Of a stretch of DNA of 64,000 bases, positions 10,168 through 21,850 are shown piece after piece (the first letter of the stretch is position 1; every line of letters starts with the position of its first letter). Location of the stretch: the NCBI GenBank assembly GCA_973895155.1, contig OZ316892.1:27342001-27406000 (forward strand). The letters are read 5' to 3'. The notes beneath the pieces are model-generated. The model did not search any database, was not told where the DNA came from, and saw only the letters and a program-made list of their open reading frames with translations. Source of the stretch: Marsupella aquatica (Eukaryota; Marchantiophyta). A program made the position numbers and the translations under genes.

Positions 10168-11209
10168 AACATGCGCTCCCACCACCCAAACACCCGACCA
10201 TCCCCTTGCGCCTCCGCCTTTGCGTAACCGCTTCCAAATAAATTCAATAAACTTGGAGTGAGAGCATGAAGAAACAAACTTTGTTAGTCATGAAAGTATG
10301 ATTTTTGTAGAAAGTGAACTCGAAGTGAATAGCGACCAATGAAAAGGGCAATCCATGGATACCTTCATCAAATGACTTTTTTAGTTGAAAAGGACCCAAG
10401 AATGATTTCTATAAAGTTATTCTCTTGCATAGATCATACAACTTTCACAATCTACAACGAATTAAAAAAAGGTGATCTCGTGCATCAATAACACAACTTT
10501 AGCAACCTAGTACAAGGATAAAAAATCTTTTTGCAATAAAACTTATTGGTAAACCTACTTAGCGTTGGACAAATCGTATTTCATTTGGAAGAAAGACACT
10601 TGAGAGGACTCATCAAAAAAGCCTCAGTGCCCTAATAAGTTTATTGGTAACACAACTTTCCCATGGCATATCTGGCCCTTCACAGAATTTGCAATCAATT
10701 TACTTATTTATGTCACATTTTGCTCGAGTACCTCAGACCGCCCTGAGGGTAGTCTCCATGTATTGAGGGAGTAAGTGTTATTTCAATATTTTGCTAAAAA
10801 TTTAAAAATGCATAGAAAGAACCAAAAAAACATATTTACAATGAGTGAAGATTGGGGACAAAAAAAAGTGAATGTTTTTGGTTTTTTCCTCCCAAGTGCA
10901 TGAATTTAAATGGCGGTATGGTAGAAGTTAGAATACGCCATACAAGTATCTACTATAGAAATGTACAAAGACAATGTAAATAAGTGGGATATCAATGGGC
11001 TTTGCTTGTTTTTTGTTTTCTCAAAAACTCAATCTTTACTACCGTGAAAGACCCAAAACAGGGAAGATTGCCCTGAAAAAGGTGGCCTGCCATCACCAGG
11101 CAGACAACATAAACAAACGAGTGGACTCGAGTATGGAAATATGCTGGAAAACTAATAACTACCAATCTACCATGGCAACTAGTCCGATGTCTGTGCGTTG
11201 TACAAAAGA
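10168..11209. other. AT-rich region, no gene seen
   Basis: AT-rich sequence with many homopolymer runs and no recognisable coding or RNA gene. Confidence 0.4.
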
Positions 11210-11610
11210 TGTAGATGAGAGAAAAAGATGTCGAGGTGAGGAAAAGGAGTCAAAGTGAGAAAAAGATGTTGAGGAGAGAAAAGATAGCAAGGTGAGAAAG
11301 AAATGAGGAAAAGAAGTCGGGGAGAGAAAAAATGGCGAGATGAGAAAAAGATAAGATGTCGAGGTGAGAAAAGATGTCAAGATGAAGAAAATATGTCAAG
11401 CTAGGTGAGAAAAGATCTCGAGAGAAAAAGATGTCAAGGTTTAGAAAATATGTCAAGGTAATCTAATAAGGTGAGAAAAAATCTCGAGGAGAGAAAAGGA
11501 CCTTGAGGAGGGAAAATATGTTGAGGGTGAGAAAAAAATGTGAAGGCAAGGTAAAGATGTTAAGGAACGGTAATATGTAAAGGCAAGAAACAATATCAAA
11601 GGGAGACAAA
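11210..11610. repeat. GA-rich degenerate minisatellite
   Basis: About 20 imperfect tandem copies of a unit of roughly 18-22 bp, consensus near GTGAGAAAAAGATGTCGAG, with variants such as GATGTCAAG and GGAGAGAAAAGATCTC. Strong purine strand bias. Confidence 0.8.
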
Positions 11611-12486
11611 AACATATAAGCTTTGCAATGTACTTGTTGAGACATGTTATGTGTGATCAATAACTAGTGCATTATTTGCACATTAAAATTGAAGACCCAA
11701 GATAGCTACCCCGATAGCTACCACCATATTTATTTTAGGATCCAAAGCACAACCAAGTGATAGGAAAATAGTTTTCTTTTAAGTTTTAAATTTTTAGAGA
11801 TATAATTATTTTAAATGTTTTATTTATATTCAAAAGATTTTCAAAGTTTCAATGTATATAAAGCATTTTTAATTAATCATTTGTATCTTGGGCAGGTGCC
11901 TTCAGGCTAATTAAAGGGCACCTACTTATTTTAGATGGGGTCTATACATAGATCTGATGGTGTAGAAACCAATATTTTGATGAGGGTCAGATTAGTTCCC
12001 GCTTTTTCTCTTGCTTGGAAAATAGTGCACACCAAATATAATTCACTTTTGGTTTATTCTTTCCACTTTTTCAGGTTTTGATTTTTTCCACCCAAAATAA
12101 CACTCCAAATGAATGATTTGTGTATTATAAGTTTTGATGCCACTATAATGCATCTTGTTTGGGGTGACATATCTTCTGGTTGTCTTTGTCACATTGCCAA
12201 AGAACAAAAAGCCCCAAACCAGGATCAAAACCGCAAGAAACCCATTGAGGGGAGACACAAAGAAGGATCCCAATTGCAAGGAACTCAACGAGGGGAGAAA
12301 CAAAGAAAAAATCCAAGAAGACCAAAGTGCCAAGAGCCCCCAACATCAGCAAAGAAAATATAGGCCTACCGCTAGTGAGCAACAAACTGAAAAAAACAAT
12401 GAATGTTGGAGTCTAAAAGATCATAGAGCCCACCATAGTAGACAACCACAGTAAATTACACTAGTCATTGTAATAAAGCATCTCAA
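11611..12486. other. Region between minisatellite and Copia array
   Basis: AT-rich, with a purine-rich block at 12190-12365 resembling the one at 7640-8220. No gene recognised. The last five bases (12482-12486, CTCAA) are the target-site duplication of the Copia array. Confidence 0.4.
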
Positions 12487-12812
12487 TGTAGAGGTTAACT
12501 CAGTCTTGGGTTGAACTATGGTTAGGATGTTAACTAGGGTTAGAGTAAACCCTAGTTGAAGAGATTGATCCTTATCTCTTCAACTTGTATGTGGTGTGAG
12601 AACACACACAAGAGAGTTCTCAAGAGAGAACACAGGGATATAGCAAGAGATGAGAGCTTGAAGAGATGAGAGCTATGGTGATGCTTGAGTACACACATAA
12701 CCGCTAATAAAGCTTGGTCTTCCCGTGGACGTAGCCAACCTTGAGGCAAACCACGTAACTATTGAGCACGTGCATGTTTGGAGTGTTTTTCCTGATCTGA
12801 TTTCTCCCCACA
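12487..12812 (+). repeat. Copia LTR 1 (outer 5')
   Basis: 326 bp, from TGTAGAGG to CCCCACA. Contains AATAAA at 12706-12711. Identical by eye to LTRs 2-5. Preceded by CTCAA. Confidence 0.95.
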
Positions 12813-12814
12813 AT

Positions 12815-12826
12815 TGGTATCAGAGC
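12815..12826 (+). promoter_or_regulatory. Copia primer binding site (tRNA-iMet)
   Basis: TGGTATCAGAGC two bases after LTR 1, complementary to the 3' end of initiator tRNA-Met. Repeated after LTRs 2-5. Confidence 0.9.
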
Positions 12827-13887
12827 TCAGATTTTTTCAGTCGATTAGGAACTCCATAGAACTTGCTTCAAGTAGAGCGAACAGCGGATGATTTCCTCTT
12901 CAAAGCGGAGCTATTGGAAGAAGATCAGACTCAATCTTCTCACAAGTGTGGAGCACACAACTAGGGGCTCATTTCAGTGAAGCAATGAAGGCCTGAGGTC
13001 AAAAACGGAAACAATTGTAAGTGACGGTTTTCAATTTACGTTATCGGGCAAGAGATAAGGTCAATTTCTCAGATCAGTCTTTTTGATTGTTCTATCGGGA
13101 CTTGAAACTGAGACACGCTTGAGCGCCTCGTCTTTCTAGATGTTTCGATATCAACATCGCTGAATTTTGTCAAACGGTTGAGAAGTAATCTTAATTTCAA
13201 TTCTTGTTTTTTTGAGCTCAAAACTTTCAATGAATCGTTTCTCCCTCATTATTCCACCGTTTTGCGAGTTCTTTATATCGATCTTGATGCCCTCAAAGTC
13301 TAGTTTCTGAATCTGAAATCAAAATTGGATTTGGTCAAAAACTGAGACGGGAATTTGAGTGAATCCACCGAGGAGTACTTTCTGTCGCGAGTAGTCGCGA
13401 CTTCCGCGGACGCGCGAGGAGGTCGAAAACTTCGAGGAGGCCTTTTAGGGCTCGACAAGGCTCGGGCAGGGGGAAGTGCCCCCTGTGAATTTCCCCCACA
13501 GGGGCTGTACAAGGGCGGAGCGGCAAACAAAATCGAATCAACTTCAACTTTTGGAGAGGTGTACTTGGGGAAGCTAGGCAAGCATTGGTGTGCTCAATTT
13601 TGGAAACGCATAGTAGTGGAATCTTTGGCATAAAAGATTCCCTCGAGGGGTATTTATTTCATTTTTTACCCCCCTTCGGTTAGAGTAAAAATTCTCGGCA
13701 CTCGAGAGTCTGTTTGACAAACCGTTTTCAGCATTTGGAGCGTTACCTTGTGGGCTACACACAAGAGTGATCAGTTTCAAAATTCACCAACTTTCATTTT
13801 TGGCCTTATTTTCACACCCCGCATTTGAGCATTCGACGTTTATTTCTTGTTGGAAGGCAACTCCACACTACATTTGGCATTCTAGCG
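12827..13887 (+). other. Copia 5' untranslated leader, unit 1
   Basis: About 1.06 kb between primer site and gag. Contains two hairpins: GTCGCGA/TCGCGAC (13384-13401) and CCCCTGTG/CACAGGGG (13480-13504). Possible packaging or dimerisation structures; inference. Confidence 0.6.
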
Positions 13888-14676
13888 ATGGCGACTACTA
13901 GGATTGGAGGTCAAAGGTTTGAGGTGGAAAAATTTGATGGTCGGATGGACTATACAATGTGGGAACGTAACGTGAGGGATGCACTTAGGGCGATGGGCCT
14001 AGGCAAGGTACTAAGATCTCAACCCAAGGAGATGGAAGATGATGATTGGCATGATCTTCAAGATCAAGCGGTAAGCATTGTTGGAATGTACCTGAAAAAC
14101 AATGTGAAGAAGCAGTTCGAGGAAAAATCAACACAAACGGTGACGGACTTATTTCAAGCATTGCGCAACAAGTACTACAAGAAGGAGATGTCAAACCGAA
14201 TGTATGCAAGCCTGAAGCTCATGCAATTCAAAATGGCTGATGGAGTCAAGATTCAAGATCATATCGATCAGTTCAATGATCTTGTGGTTGACCTAGAGAA
14301 TTTGGGGGAGCATTTGAGCGAAGAAAAGAAAGCCTTACAACTCTTGAGTTCACTACCACCTTCATACCAATCTTTGTCTCGAGTTCTTCTATTCCGTGAT
14401 AAGACAACTATATCCTACAATGATGTGGTGAGTGTCCTGTTGACCGATGATATGCAATCTAAGCTGGTTTCTTCAGCTCATCCTACCTCAACCTCATCAT
14501 CAACAGCACTGTTGGTAGAAAGAGGCAAATCAAGGGAGCCATCTCATGAAAACAAAAGGTTTAACCCACTTCCATGGAGCGAGGAAGGTTCCACGACCGA
14601 TCTTTTGATAGGAGGAGGTTTAGATCCAGATCTAGATCTCGATCCAAATCACCATCCAAGTCTACTCGTGAGATAA
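13888..14676 (+). pseudogene. Copia gag, unit 1 (frame-broken at the 3' end)
   Basis: The capsid-type protein of the element. It starts at the ATG at 13888 (MATTRIGGQRFEVEKFDG), preferred over in-frame upstream near-cognate codons. The Copia gag fold is clear: FDGRMDYTMWERNVRDAL, then the UBN2-type segment with LFQALRNKYYKKEM, QFKMADGVKIQDHIDQFNDL and LLSSLPPSYQSL. The frame stops at 14674-14676 before any zinc knuckle; the Arg/Ser-rich linker and knuckle continue in another frame from about 14574. Copia elements normally read gag-pol as one frame, so a frameshift between about 14520 and 14575 is inferred. The same break is in units 2, 4 and 5. Confidence 0.85.
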
Positions 14677-15209
14677 AGTGTTGGAAGTGTGATAAAGTGG
14701 GCCACATGAAGAAGGATTGTTGCGTCAAAGACACATTCAAGGAAGTTGCCAGTTCTTTAGCCCAAGTAGTTGTTCGAGAAGAGGATAGTGAAGGATTTGC
14801 ATTGTGTACCACTTCCCAAGTTGAGGATTGTCAATGGATTTTGGATTCCGCTTGCTCGTATCACATATGTTACATGCGTGAATTTTTCTCATCCTACACT
14901 CCTATCAACGGATCTGTTTTGATGGGAAATAATCATTCTTGCAAAGTTTTAGGGATTGGATCCGTAAAGATTCAACTACCTGATGGCAAGTACTGTACTC
15001 TATCAAATGTCAGACACATTCCAGAAATGTGTAAGAATTTGATTTCTCTTGGCTACTTGGATGCGAAGGGTTATCAATGGAGTGCAACTGATGGGGTGTT
15101 AACAGTCACGCATGGATCAACTGAAGTTCTTATTGGCAAGAGAAAAAGAAACATCTATGTCTTGGAAGGCATCACCCTTCCTGCCGAAGTCAATTTGGTC
15201 ACATCTTAG
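14574..15209 (+). pseudogene. Copia zinc knuckle and aspartic protease, unit 1
   Basis: An Arg/Ser-rich linker leads into a CCHC knuckle (CWKCDKVGHMKKDC), the RNA-binding end of gag. The protease follows, with active-site segment WILDSACSYHIC and the downstream NLISLGYLDAKG and LPDGKYCTLSNVRHIPE blocks. DSAC replaces the commoner DSGA, a variant seen in many plant Copia copies. The frame ends at an in-frame TAG (15207-15209), just before the pre-integrase motif LWHARLGHMSEK, which continues in the same frame. Confidence 0.85.
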
Positions 15210-16223
15210 GAGGAGAAAATCAATTTATGGCATGCTCGGCTTGGTCACATGAGTGAAAAAAAGTTTGGAAATTTTACACAAGCGACATCTCCTACCAGGA
15301 TTGCAAGCATGCAAGTTGAGTTTTTGTGATCATTGCATTGTCGGTAAGAAAACAATAACTCCATTTGTGACTGCTATTCATCATTCTAAAGTTGTACTTG
15401 AGTATATTCATTCCGATGTGTGGGGTCCTGCTCCGGTTCCTCACATTCAGGCAAACAATACTATGTATCGTTTATCGATGATTACTCAAGGTATGTTTGG
15501 ATTTATTTCATTGCCCATAAGTTTGAAGTGCTTTCCATCTTCAAACAATGGGGAGCTCAAGTTGAGACACAGACTGCAAAGAATGTGAGATATCTACGAT
15601 CAGATAATGGTGGTGAATACACCTCTGGCGAGTTCAACACGTATTGTGCAAATAAGGGAATTACTCACCATCTCACAACTATGTACACTCCTGAGCAAAA
15701 TGGTGTTGCTGAGCGACTTAACCGCACATTGTTGGAGCGAGCAAGGAGCATGTTGAGCCACTCTAAATTGCCACAAATCTTTTGGGCGAAAGCTGTGAAC
15801 ATTGTTGCTTATCTAGTAAATCTCTCTCCTAGTCGAGCAATTACTTACAAAACCCCCTTTGAGTTATGGCACAATCGACCTGCTGATTATTCAAAGCTTA
15901 GGGTTTTTGGCTGTGAAGCATATGCACATGTTCCTAGCAACAATAGGACTAAGCTAGATTCTAGAGCCCAGAAATGCATTTTTCTTGGTTATCAGCATGA
16001 AGTTAAAGGTTATCGGTTGTGGGATCCAGTTGATTGCAAGTTACTTGTTAGTCGGGATGTATCCTTCAATGAAGAAAAATCATTGAAGGAGGGGGAGATA
16101 GATCAATTCCCTACTACTAACAAAGAGCAATCTCCTCCTCTAGAGGATTTAAGGGGAAAGGATGTGTCAGATGAAGAATATGTTGACACCACTATAAGGC
16201 AAAGCACACTACAATCAGATTAG
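15210..16223 (+). pseudogene. Copia integrase, unit 1 (two frameshifts)
   Basis: The integrase inserts the element cDNA. The HHCC zinc domain (HARLGH ... CDHC) is cut by an apparent extra A in a seven-A run at 15256-15262. The first catalytic Asp (IHSDVWGP) lies in that second frame. A base is apparently missing near 15439-15441, and the rest (FIDDYSRYVWIYF, second Asp in RSDNGGEY, Glu in PEQNGVAERLNRT) returns to the first frame. The catalytic triad is thus split between frames. A TAG at 16221-16223 then separates the integrase from reverse transcriptase. Unit 1 carries ATG (Met) at 15681 where units 2, 4 and 5 have GTG. Confidence 0.85.
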
Positions 16224-17921
16224 CCAGAGTCTTCAGTGCGAAGAGGAACTCGCAAACGTCAAGCCCGAGAAAGGTATGGAACTTGGCTTCCTTCTGATCA
16301 AGTGGATTTGGATGAAGAATCTATTGATGCATTGGTGACAGAAGATGGAGATCCATCCTCATTTCGAGAGGTCCTAGCTTCTATGGAGAAGCAACAATGG
16401 CAGGCGGCGATGCGCATGGAAATGAAATCACTTCATGATAACAAGACTTGGGAACTCACAAGTCTACCTAGTGACAAGCAGGCTGTTGACAGCAAGTGGG
16501 TGTATAGAAAGAAAGATGGACCCACGGAGGATGCTGAGAAGATATTTAAGGCTCGGTTGGTAGCCAAGGGTTTTACTCAACAGAAAGGTATAGACTACAA
16601 TGAGGTTTTTTCACCCGTAGCAAAGCATTCAACAATATGTTTGCTATGTGCTCTTGTAGTTTTATTTGATCTAGTTTTAGATCAAATGGATGTTGTCACG
16701 ACATTCTTATATGGATCGTTGGATGAGGTGATTTACATGAGGCAACCAGAGGGTTTTGTACAAAAGGGCAAGGAAAATTTGGTATGCAGATTGCTAAAAT
16801 CCTTGTATGGATTAAAGCAGAGCCCAAGGCAGTGGAACAAGCGTTTTGATGAATTTTTGAAATCGCTTGGATTTGTGCAAAGCGTGTACGATCCATGTGT
16901 TTACATCAGGCGTGTGAACAACACAGGTTTTAAGTTTGTCATCCTTGTACTTTATGTGGATGACATGCTCATTGCAGCAAAGGATAGGGGCGAAGTTGAT
17001 AAGCTTAAGGCCCAACTCAGTTCTGAGTTTAAGACGAAGGACTTGGGCACAGCCAAGAGGATCCTAGGCATGGAGATTGTCAGGGATGTGAACAAAGCCA
17101 AACTTTGGCTGACGCAAAAACGATATGCAGAGAAGGTGCTCTCAAAATTCAACATGGCAGATGCTAAGGCTGTGAGTGTTCCTTTGGCAAGGCATTTCAA
17201 TATTTCTGCAGCATTTTGTCCATCGGATGCAACAGAAAAAAGTTTGATGTCCAAAGTTCCTTATGAAAGTGCTGTGGGCAGTTTAATGTATCTCATGGTA
17301 TGCACCCGACCAGACATAGCTTATGCCGTTAGCAAGGTAAGCAGATACATGACAAATCCAGGAAAAGTCCATTGGGAAGCAGTGAAATGGATTTTGCGCT
17401 ACATCAGAGGTTCCACTAAGAAGGGTTTATTGTTTGATGCAAGTTCAAACAATATGAAAGTGCTTCAAGGTTATGTGGATGCAGACTACGCAAGTGATCT
17501 GGATAAGAGGAGATCAACAATTGGATATGTATTTACACTTGCTGGTGGATGCATTAGTTGGAAGTCTACTCTCCAAAAGTGTGTTGCAAAGTCTACTATG
17601 GATGCCGAGTATGTAGCGGCAGCAGAAGCAGCATCAGAGACCATTTGGTTGAAAAAGCTTGTCAAAGAGATGGGTTTATCACAAGATTCTGTGTATCTTC
17701 ATTGTGACAGTCAAAGTGCAATTTACACTGCCAAGAATCAGGTGATGGATGGCAGGGTAAAGCACATTGATGTCCGCTATCATTTCATCCGACAGGCATT
17801 ATCGGATGATGAATTTGAGCTTGTCAAGATTGATGGAAAGCTTAATCCAGCGGATGCTTTTACCAAAGTATTAGACTCCAATAGTTTTTCAAGGCATTGT
17901 AATTATTTACAAATATTGTAA
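16224..17921 (+). pseudogene. Copia reverse transcriptase and RNase H, unit 1
   Basis: The longest intact piece, over 560 codons. Reverse transcriptase blocks: KWVYRKKDG, KARLVAKGFTQQKGIDYNEVFSPV, LDQMDVVTTFLYGSLDE, LKSLYGLKQSPRQW, and the catalytic YVDD at 16953-16964. RNase H follows with its acidic residues in YVDADYA, MDAEYVAA and HCDSQSAI, and HIDVRYHFIRQ near the end. It has no start codon of its own and depends on the broken upstream frame, so it is unlikely to be translated. Unit 1 has Ser (AGT, base 17493) where units 2, 4 and 5 have the family-typical Gly. Confidence 0.9.
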
Positions 17922-18113
17922 ATAGAGTTAACCAAGAAATTGTCTCTATATGAGTACTCCATCCGATGGCTTATCGGCTACGGCTTAGTTCTAGTTAACC
18001 CTTGCATTAGGAGGAGGGCCTTTTGGCCTTATTGTCTTGAACTTCCCGCGGAGGAACTTGTAAGGAAAAGACAATATTATGAACCGTCCCAAGACGTGAG
18101 TCAAGGGGGAGTT
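17922..18113 (+). other. Copia 3' untranslated region and polypurine tract, unit 1
   Basis: Contains a 24-bp motif at 18032-18055 shared with the small LTR element, and the polypurine tract AAGGGGGAGTT at 18103-18113, directly before LTR 2. Confidence 0.8.
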
Positions 18114-18439
18114 TGTAGAGGTTAACTCAGTCTTGGGTTGAACTATGGTTAGGATGTTAACTAGGGTTAGAGTAAACCCTAGTTGAAGAGATTGATCCTT
18201 ATCTCTTCAACTTGTATGTGGTGTGAGAACACACACAAGAGAGTTCTCAAGAGAGAACACAGGGATATAGCAAGAGATGAGAGCTTGAAGAGATGAGAGC
18301 TATGGTGATGCTTGAGTACACACATAACCGCTAATAAAGCTTGGTCTTCCCGTGGACGTAGCCAACCTTGAGGCAAACCACGTAACTATTGAGCACGTGC
18401 ATGTTTGGAGTGTTTTTCCTGATCTGATTTCTCCCCACA
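18114..18439 (+). repeat. Copia LTR 2
   Basis: 326 bp, same as LTR 1. It serves as 3' end of unit 1 and 5' end of unit 2; no target duplication at either side. Confidence 0.95.
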
Positions 18440-19514
18440 ATTGGTATCAGAGCTCAGATTTTTTCAGTCGATTAGGAACTCCATAGAACTTGCTTCAAGT
18501 AGAGCGAACAGCGGATGATTTCCTCTTCAAAGCGGAGCTATTGGAAGAAGATCAGACTCAATCTTCTCACAAGTGTGGAGCACACAACTAGGGGCTCATT
18601 TCAGTGAAGCAATGAAGGCCTGAGGTCAAAAACGGAAACAATTGTAAGTGACGGTTTTCAATTTACGTTATCGGGCAAGAGATAAGGTCAATTTCTCAGA
18701 TCAGTCTTTTTGATTGTTCTATCGGGACTTGAAACTGAGACACGCTTGAGCGCCTCGTCTTTCTAGATGTTTCGATATCAACATCGCTGAATTTTGTCAA
18801 ACGGTTGAGAAGTAATCTTAATTTCAATTCTTGTTTTTTTGAGCTCAAAACTTTCAATGAATCGTTTCTCCCTCATTATTCCACCGTTTTGCGAGTTCTT
18901 TATATCGATCTTGATGCCCTCAAAGTCTAGTTTCTGAATCTGAAATCAAAATTGGATTTGGTCAAAAACTGAGACGGGAATTTGAGTGAATCCACCGAGG
19001 AGTACTTTCTGTCGCGAGTAGTCGCGACTTCCGCGGACGCGCGAGGAGGTCGAAAACTTCGAGGAGGCCTTTTAGGGCTCGACAAGGCTCGGGCAGGGGG
19101 AAGTGCCCCCTGTGAATTTCCCCCACAGGGGCTGTACAAGGGCGGAGCGGCAAACAAAATCGAATCAACTTCAACTTTTGGAGAGGTGTACTTGGGGAAG
19201 CTAGGCAAGCATTGGTGTGCTCAATTTTGGAAACGCATAGTAGTGGAATCTTTGGCATAAAAGATTCCCTCGAGGGGTATTTATTTCATTTTTTACCCCC
19301 CTTCGGTTAGAGTAAAAATTCTCGGCACTCGAGAGTCTGTTTGACAAACCGTTTTCAGCATTTGGAGCGTTACCTTGTGGGCTACACACAAGAGTGATCA
19401 GTTTCAAAATTCACCAACTTTCATTTTTGGCCTTATTTTCACACCCCGCATTTGAGCATTCGACGTTTATTTCTTGTTGGAAGGCAACTCCACACTACAT
19501 TTGGCATTCTAGCG

Positions 19515-20303
19515 ATGGCGACTACTAGGATTGGAGGTCAAAGGTTTGAGGTGGAAAAATTTGATGGTCGGATGGACTATACAATGTGGGAACGTAACGT
19601 GAGGGATGCACTTAGGGCGATGGGCCTAGGCAAGGTACTAAGATCTCAACCCAAGGAGATGGAAGATGATGATTGGCATGATCTTCAAGATCAAGCGGTA
19701 AGCATTGTTGGAATGTACCTGAAAAACAATGTGAAGAAGCAGTTCGAGGAAAAATCAACACAAACGGTGACGGACTTATTTCAAGCATTGCGCAACAAGT
19801 ACTACAAGAAGGAGATGTCAAACCGAATGTATGCAAGCCTGAAGCTCATGCAATTCAAAATGGCTGATGGAGTCAAGATTCAAGATCATATCGATCAGTT
19901 CAATGATCTTGTGGTTGACCTAGAGAATTTGGGGGAGCATTTGAGCGAAGAAAAGAAAGCCTTACAACTCTTGAGTTCACTACCACCTTCATACCAATCT
20001 TTGTCTCGAGTTCTTCTATTCCGTGATAAGACAACTATATCCTACAATGATGTGGTGAGTGTCCTGTTGACCGATGATATGCAATCTAAGCTGGTTTCTT
20101 CAGCTCATCCTACCTCAACCTCATCATCAACAGCACTGTTGGTAGAAAGAGGCAAATCAAGGGAGCCATCTCATGAAAACAAAAGGTTTAACCCACTTCC
20201 ATGGAGCGAGGAAGGTTCCACGACCGATCTTTTGATAGGAGGAGGTTTAGATCCAGATCTAGATCTCGATCCAAATCACCATCCAAGTCTACTCGTGAGA
20301 TAA
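19515..20303 (+). pseudogene. Copia gag, unit 2
   Basis: Predicted protein identical to unit 1 gag, with the same premature frame end before the zinc knuckle. Confidence 0.85.
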
Positions 20304-20836
20304 AGTGTTGGAAGTGTGATAAAGTGGGCCACATGAAGAAGGATTGTTGCGTCAAAGACACATTCAAGGAAGTTGCCAGTTCTTTAGCCCAAGTAGTTGT
20401 TCGAGAAGAGGATAGTGAAGGATTTGCATTGTGTACCACTTCCCAAGTTGAGGATTGTCAATGGATTTTGGATTCCGCTTGCTCGTATCACATATGTTAC
20501 ATGCGTGAATTTTTCTCATCCTACACTCCTATCAACGGATCTGTTTTGATGGGAAATAATCATTCTTGCAAAGTTTTAGGGATTGGATCCGTAAAGATTC
20601 AACTACCTGATGGCAAGTACTGTACTCTATCAAATGTCAGACACATTCCAGAAATGTGTAAGAATTTGATTTCTCTTGGCTACTTGGATGCGAAGGGTTA
20701 TCAATGGAGTGCAACTGATGGGGTGTTAACAGTCACGCATGGATCAACTGAAGTTCTTATTGGCAAGAGAAAAAGAAACATCTATGTCTTGGAAGGCATC
20801 ACCCTTCCTGCCGAAGTCAATTTGGTCACATCTTAG
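20201..20836 (+). pseudogene. Copia zinc knuckle and protease, unit 2
   Basis: Protein identical to unit 1, including the same terminating TAG (20834-20836). Confidence 0.85.
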
Positions 20837-21850
20837 GAGGAGAAAATCAATTTATGGCATGCTCGGCTTGGTCACATGAGTGAAAAAAAGTTTGGAAATT
20901 TTACACAAGCGACATCTCCTACCAGGATTGCAAGCATGCAAGTTGAGTTTTTGTGATCATTGCATTGTCGGTAAGAAAACAATAACTCCATTTGTGACTG
21001 CTATTCATCATTCTAAAGTTGTACTTGAGTATATTCATTCCGATGTGTGGGGTCCTGCTCCGGTTCCTCACATTCAGGCAAACAATACTATGTATCGTTT
21101 ATCGATGATTACTCAAGGTATGTTTGGATTTATTTCATTGCCCATAAGTTTGAAGTGCTTTCCATCTTCAAACAATGGGGAGCTCAAGTTGAGACACAGA
21201 CTGCAAAGAATGTGAGATATCTACGATCAGATAATGGTGGTGAATACACCTCTGGCGAGTTCAACACGTATTGTGCAAATAAGGGAATTACTCACCATCT
21301 CACAACTGTGTACACTCCTGAGCAAAATGGTGTTGCTGAGCGACTTAACCGCACATTGTTGGAGCGAGCAAGGAGCATGTTGAGCCACTCTAAATTGCCA
21401 CAAATCTTTTGGGCGAAAGCTGTGAACATTGTTGCTTATCTAGTAAATCTCTCTCCTAGTCGAGCAATTACTTACAAAACCCCCTTTGAGTTATGGCACA
21501 ATCGACCTGCTGATTATTCAAAGCTTAGGGTTTTTGGCTGTGAAGCATATGCACATGTTCCTAGCAACAATAGGACTAAGCTAGATTCTAGAGCCCAGAA
21601 ATGCATTTTTCTTGGTTATCAGCATGAAGTTAAAGGTTATCGGTTGTGGGATCCAGTTGATTGCAAGTTACTTGTTAGTCGGGATGTATCCTTCAATGAA
21701 GAAAAATCATTGAAGGAGGGGGAGATAGATCAATTCCCTACTACTAACAAAGAGCAATCTCCTCCTCTAGAGGATTTAAGGGGAAAGGATGTGTCAGATG
21801 AAGAATATGTTGACACCACTATAAGGCAAAGCACACTACAATCAGATTAG
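20837..21850 (+). pseudogene. Copia integrase, unit 2
   Basis: Same two frameshifts and final TAG as unit 1. Differs at 21308 (GTG, Val; type B marker). Confidence 0.85.

Noticed and set aside
11210-11610. CRISPR-like repeat array
   Set aside because: No unique spacers between constant repeats, plant context, degenerate adjacent units.
12552-12749. 65-codon minus-strand frame in every Copia LTR
   Set aside because: Lies wholly inside the LTR, opens at a non-ATG codon, and recurs only because the LTR does.
14520-15300. Programmed frameshifting to join gag and pol
   Set aside because: No single shift would suffice: two stop codons and two further frame changes follow, so mutation is the simpler reading.
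17940-18125. 61-codon frame in the Copia 3' region
   Set aside because: Lies after the RNase H stop and crosses into the LTR; the conservation with the small element is better explained as a nucleotide motif.
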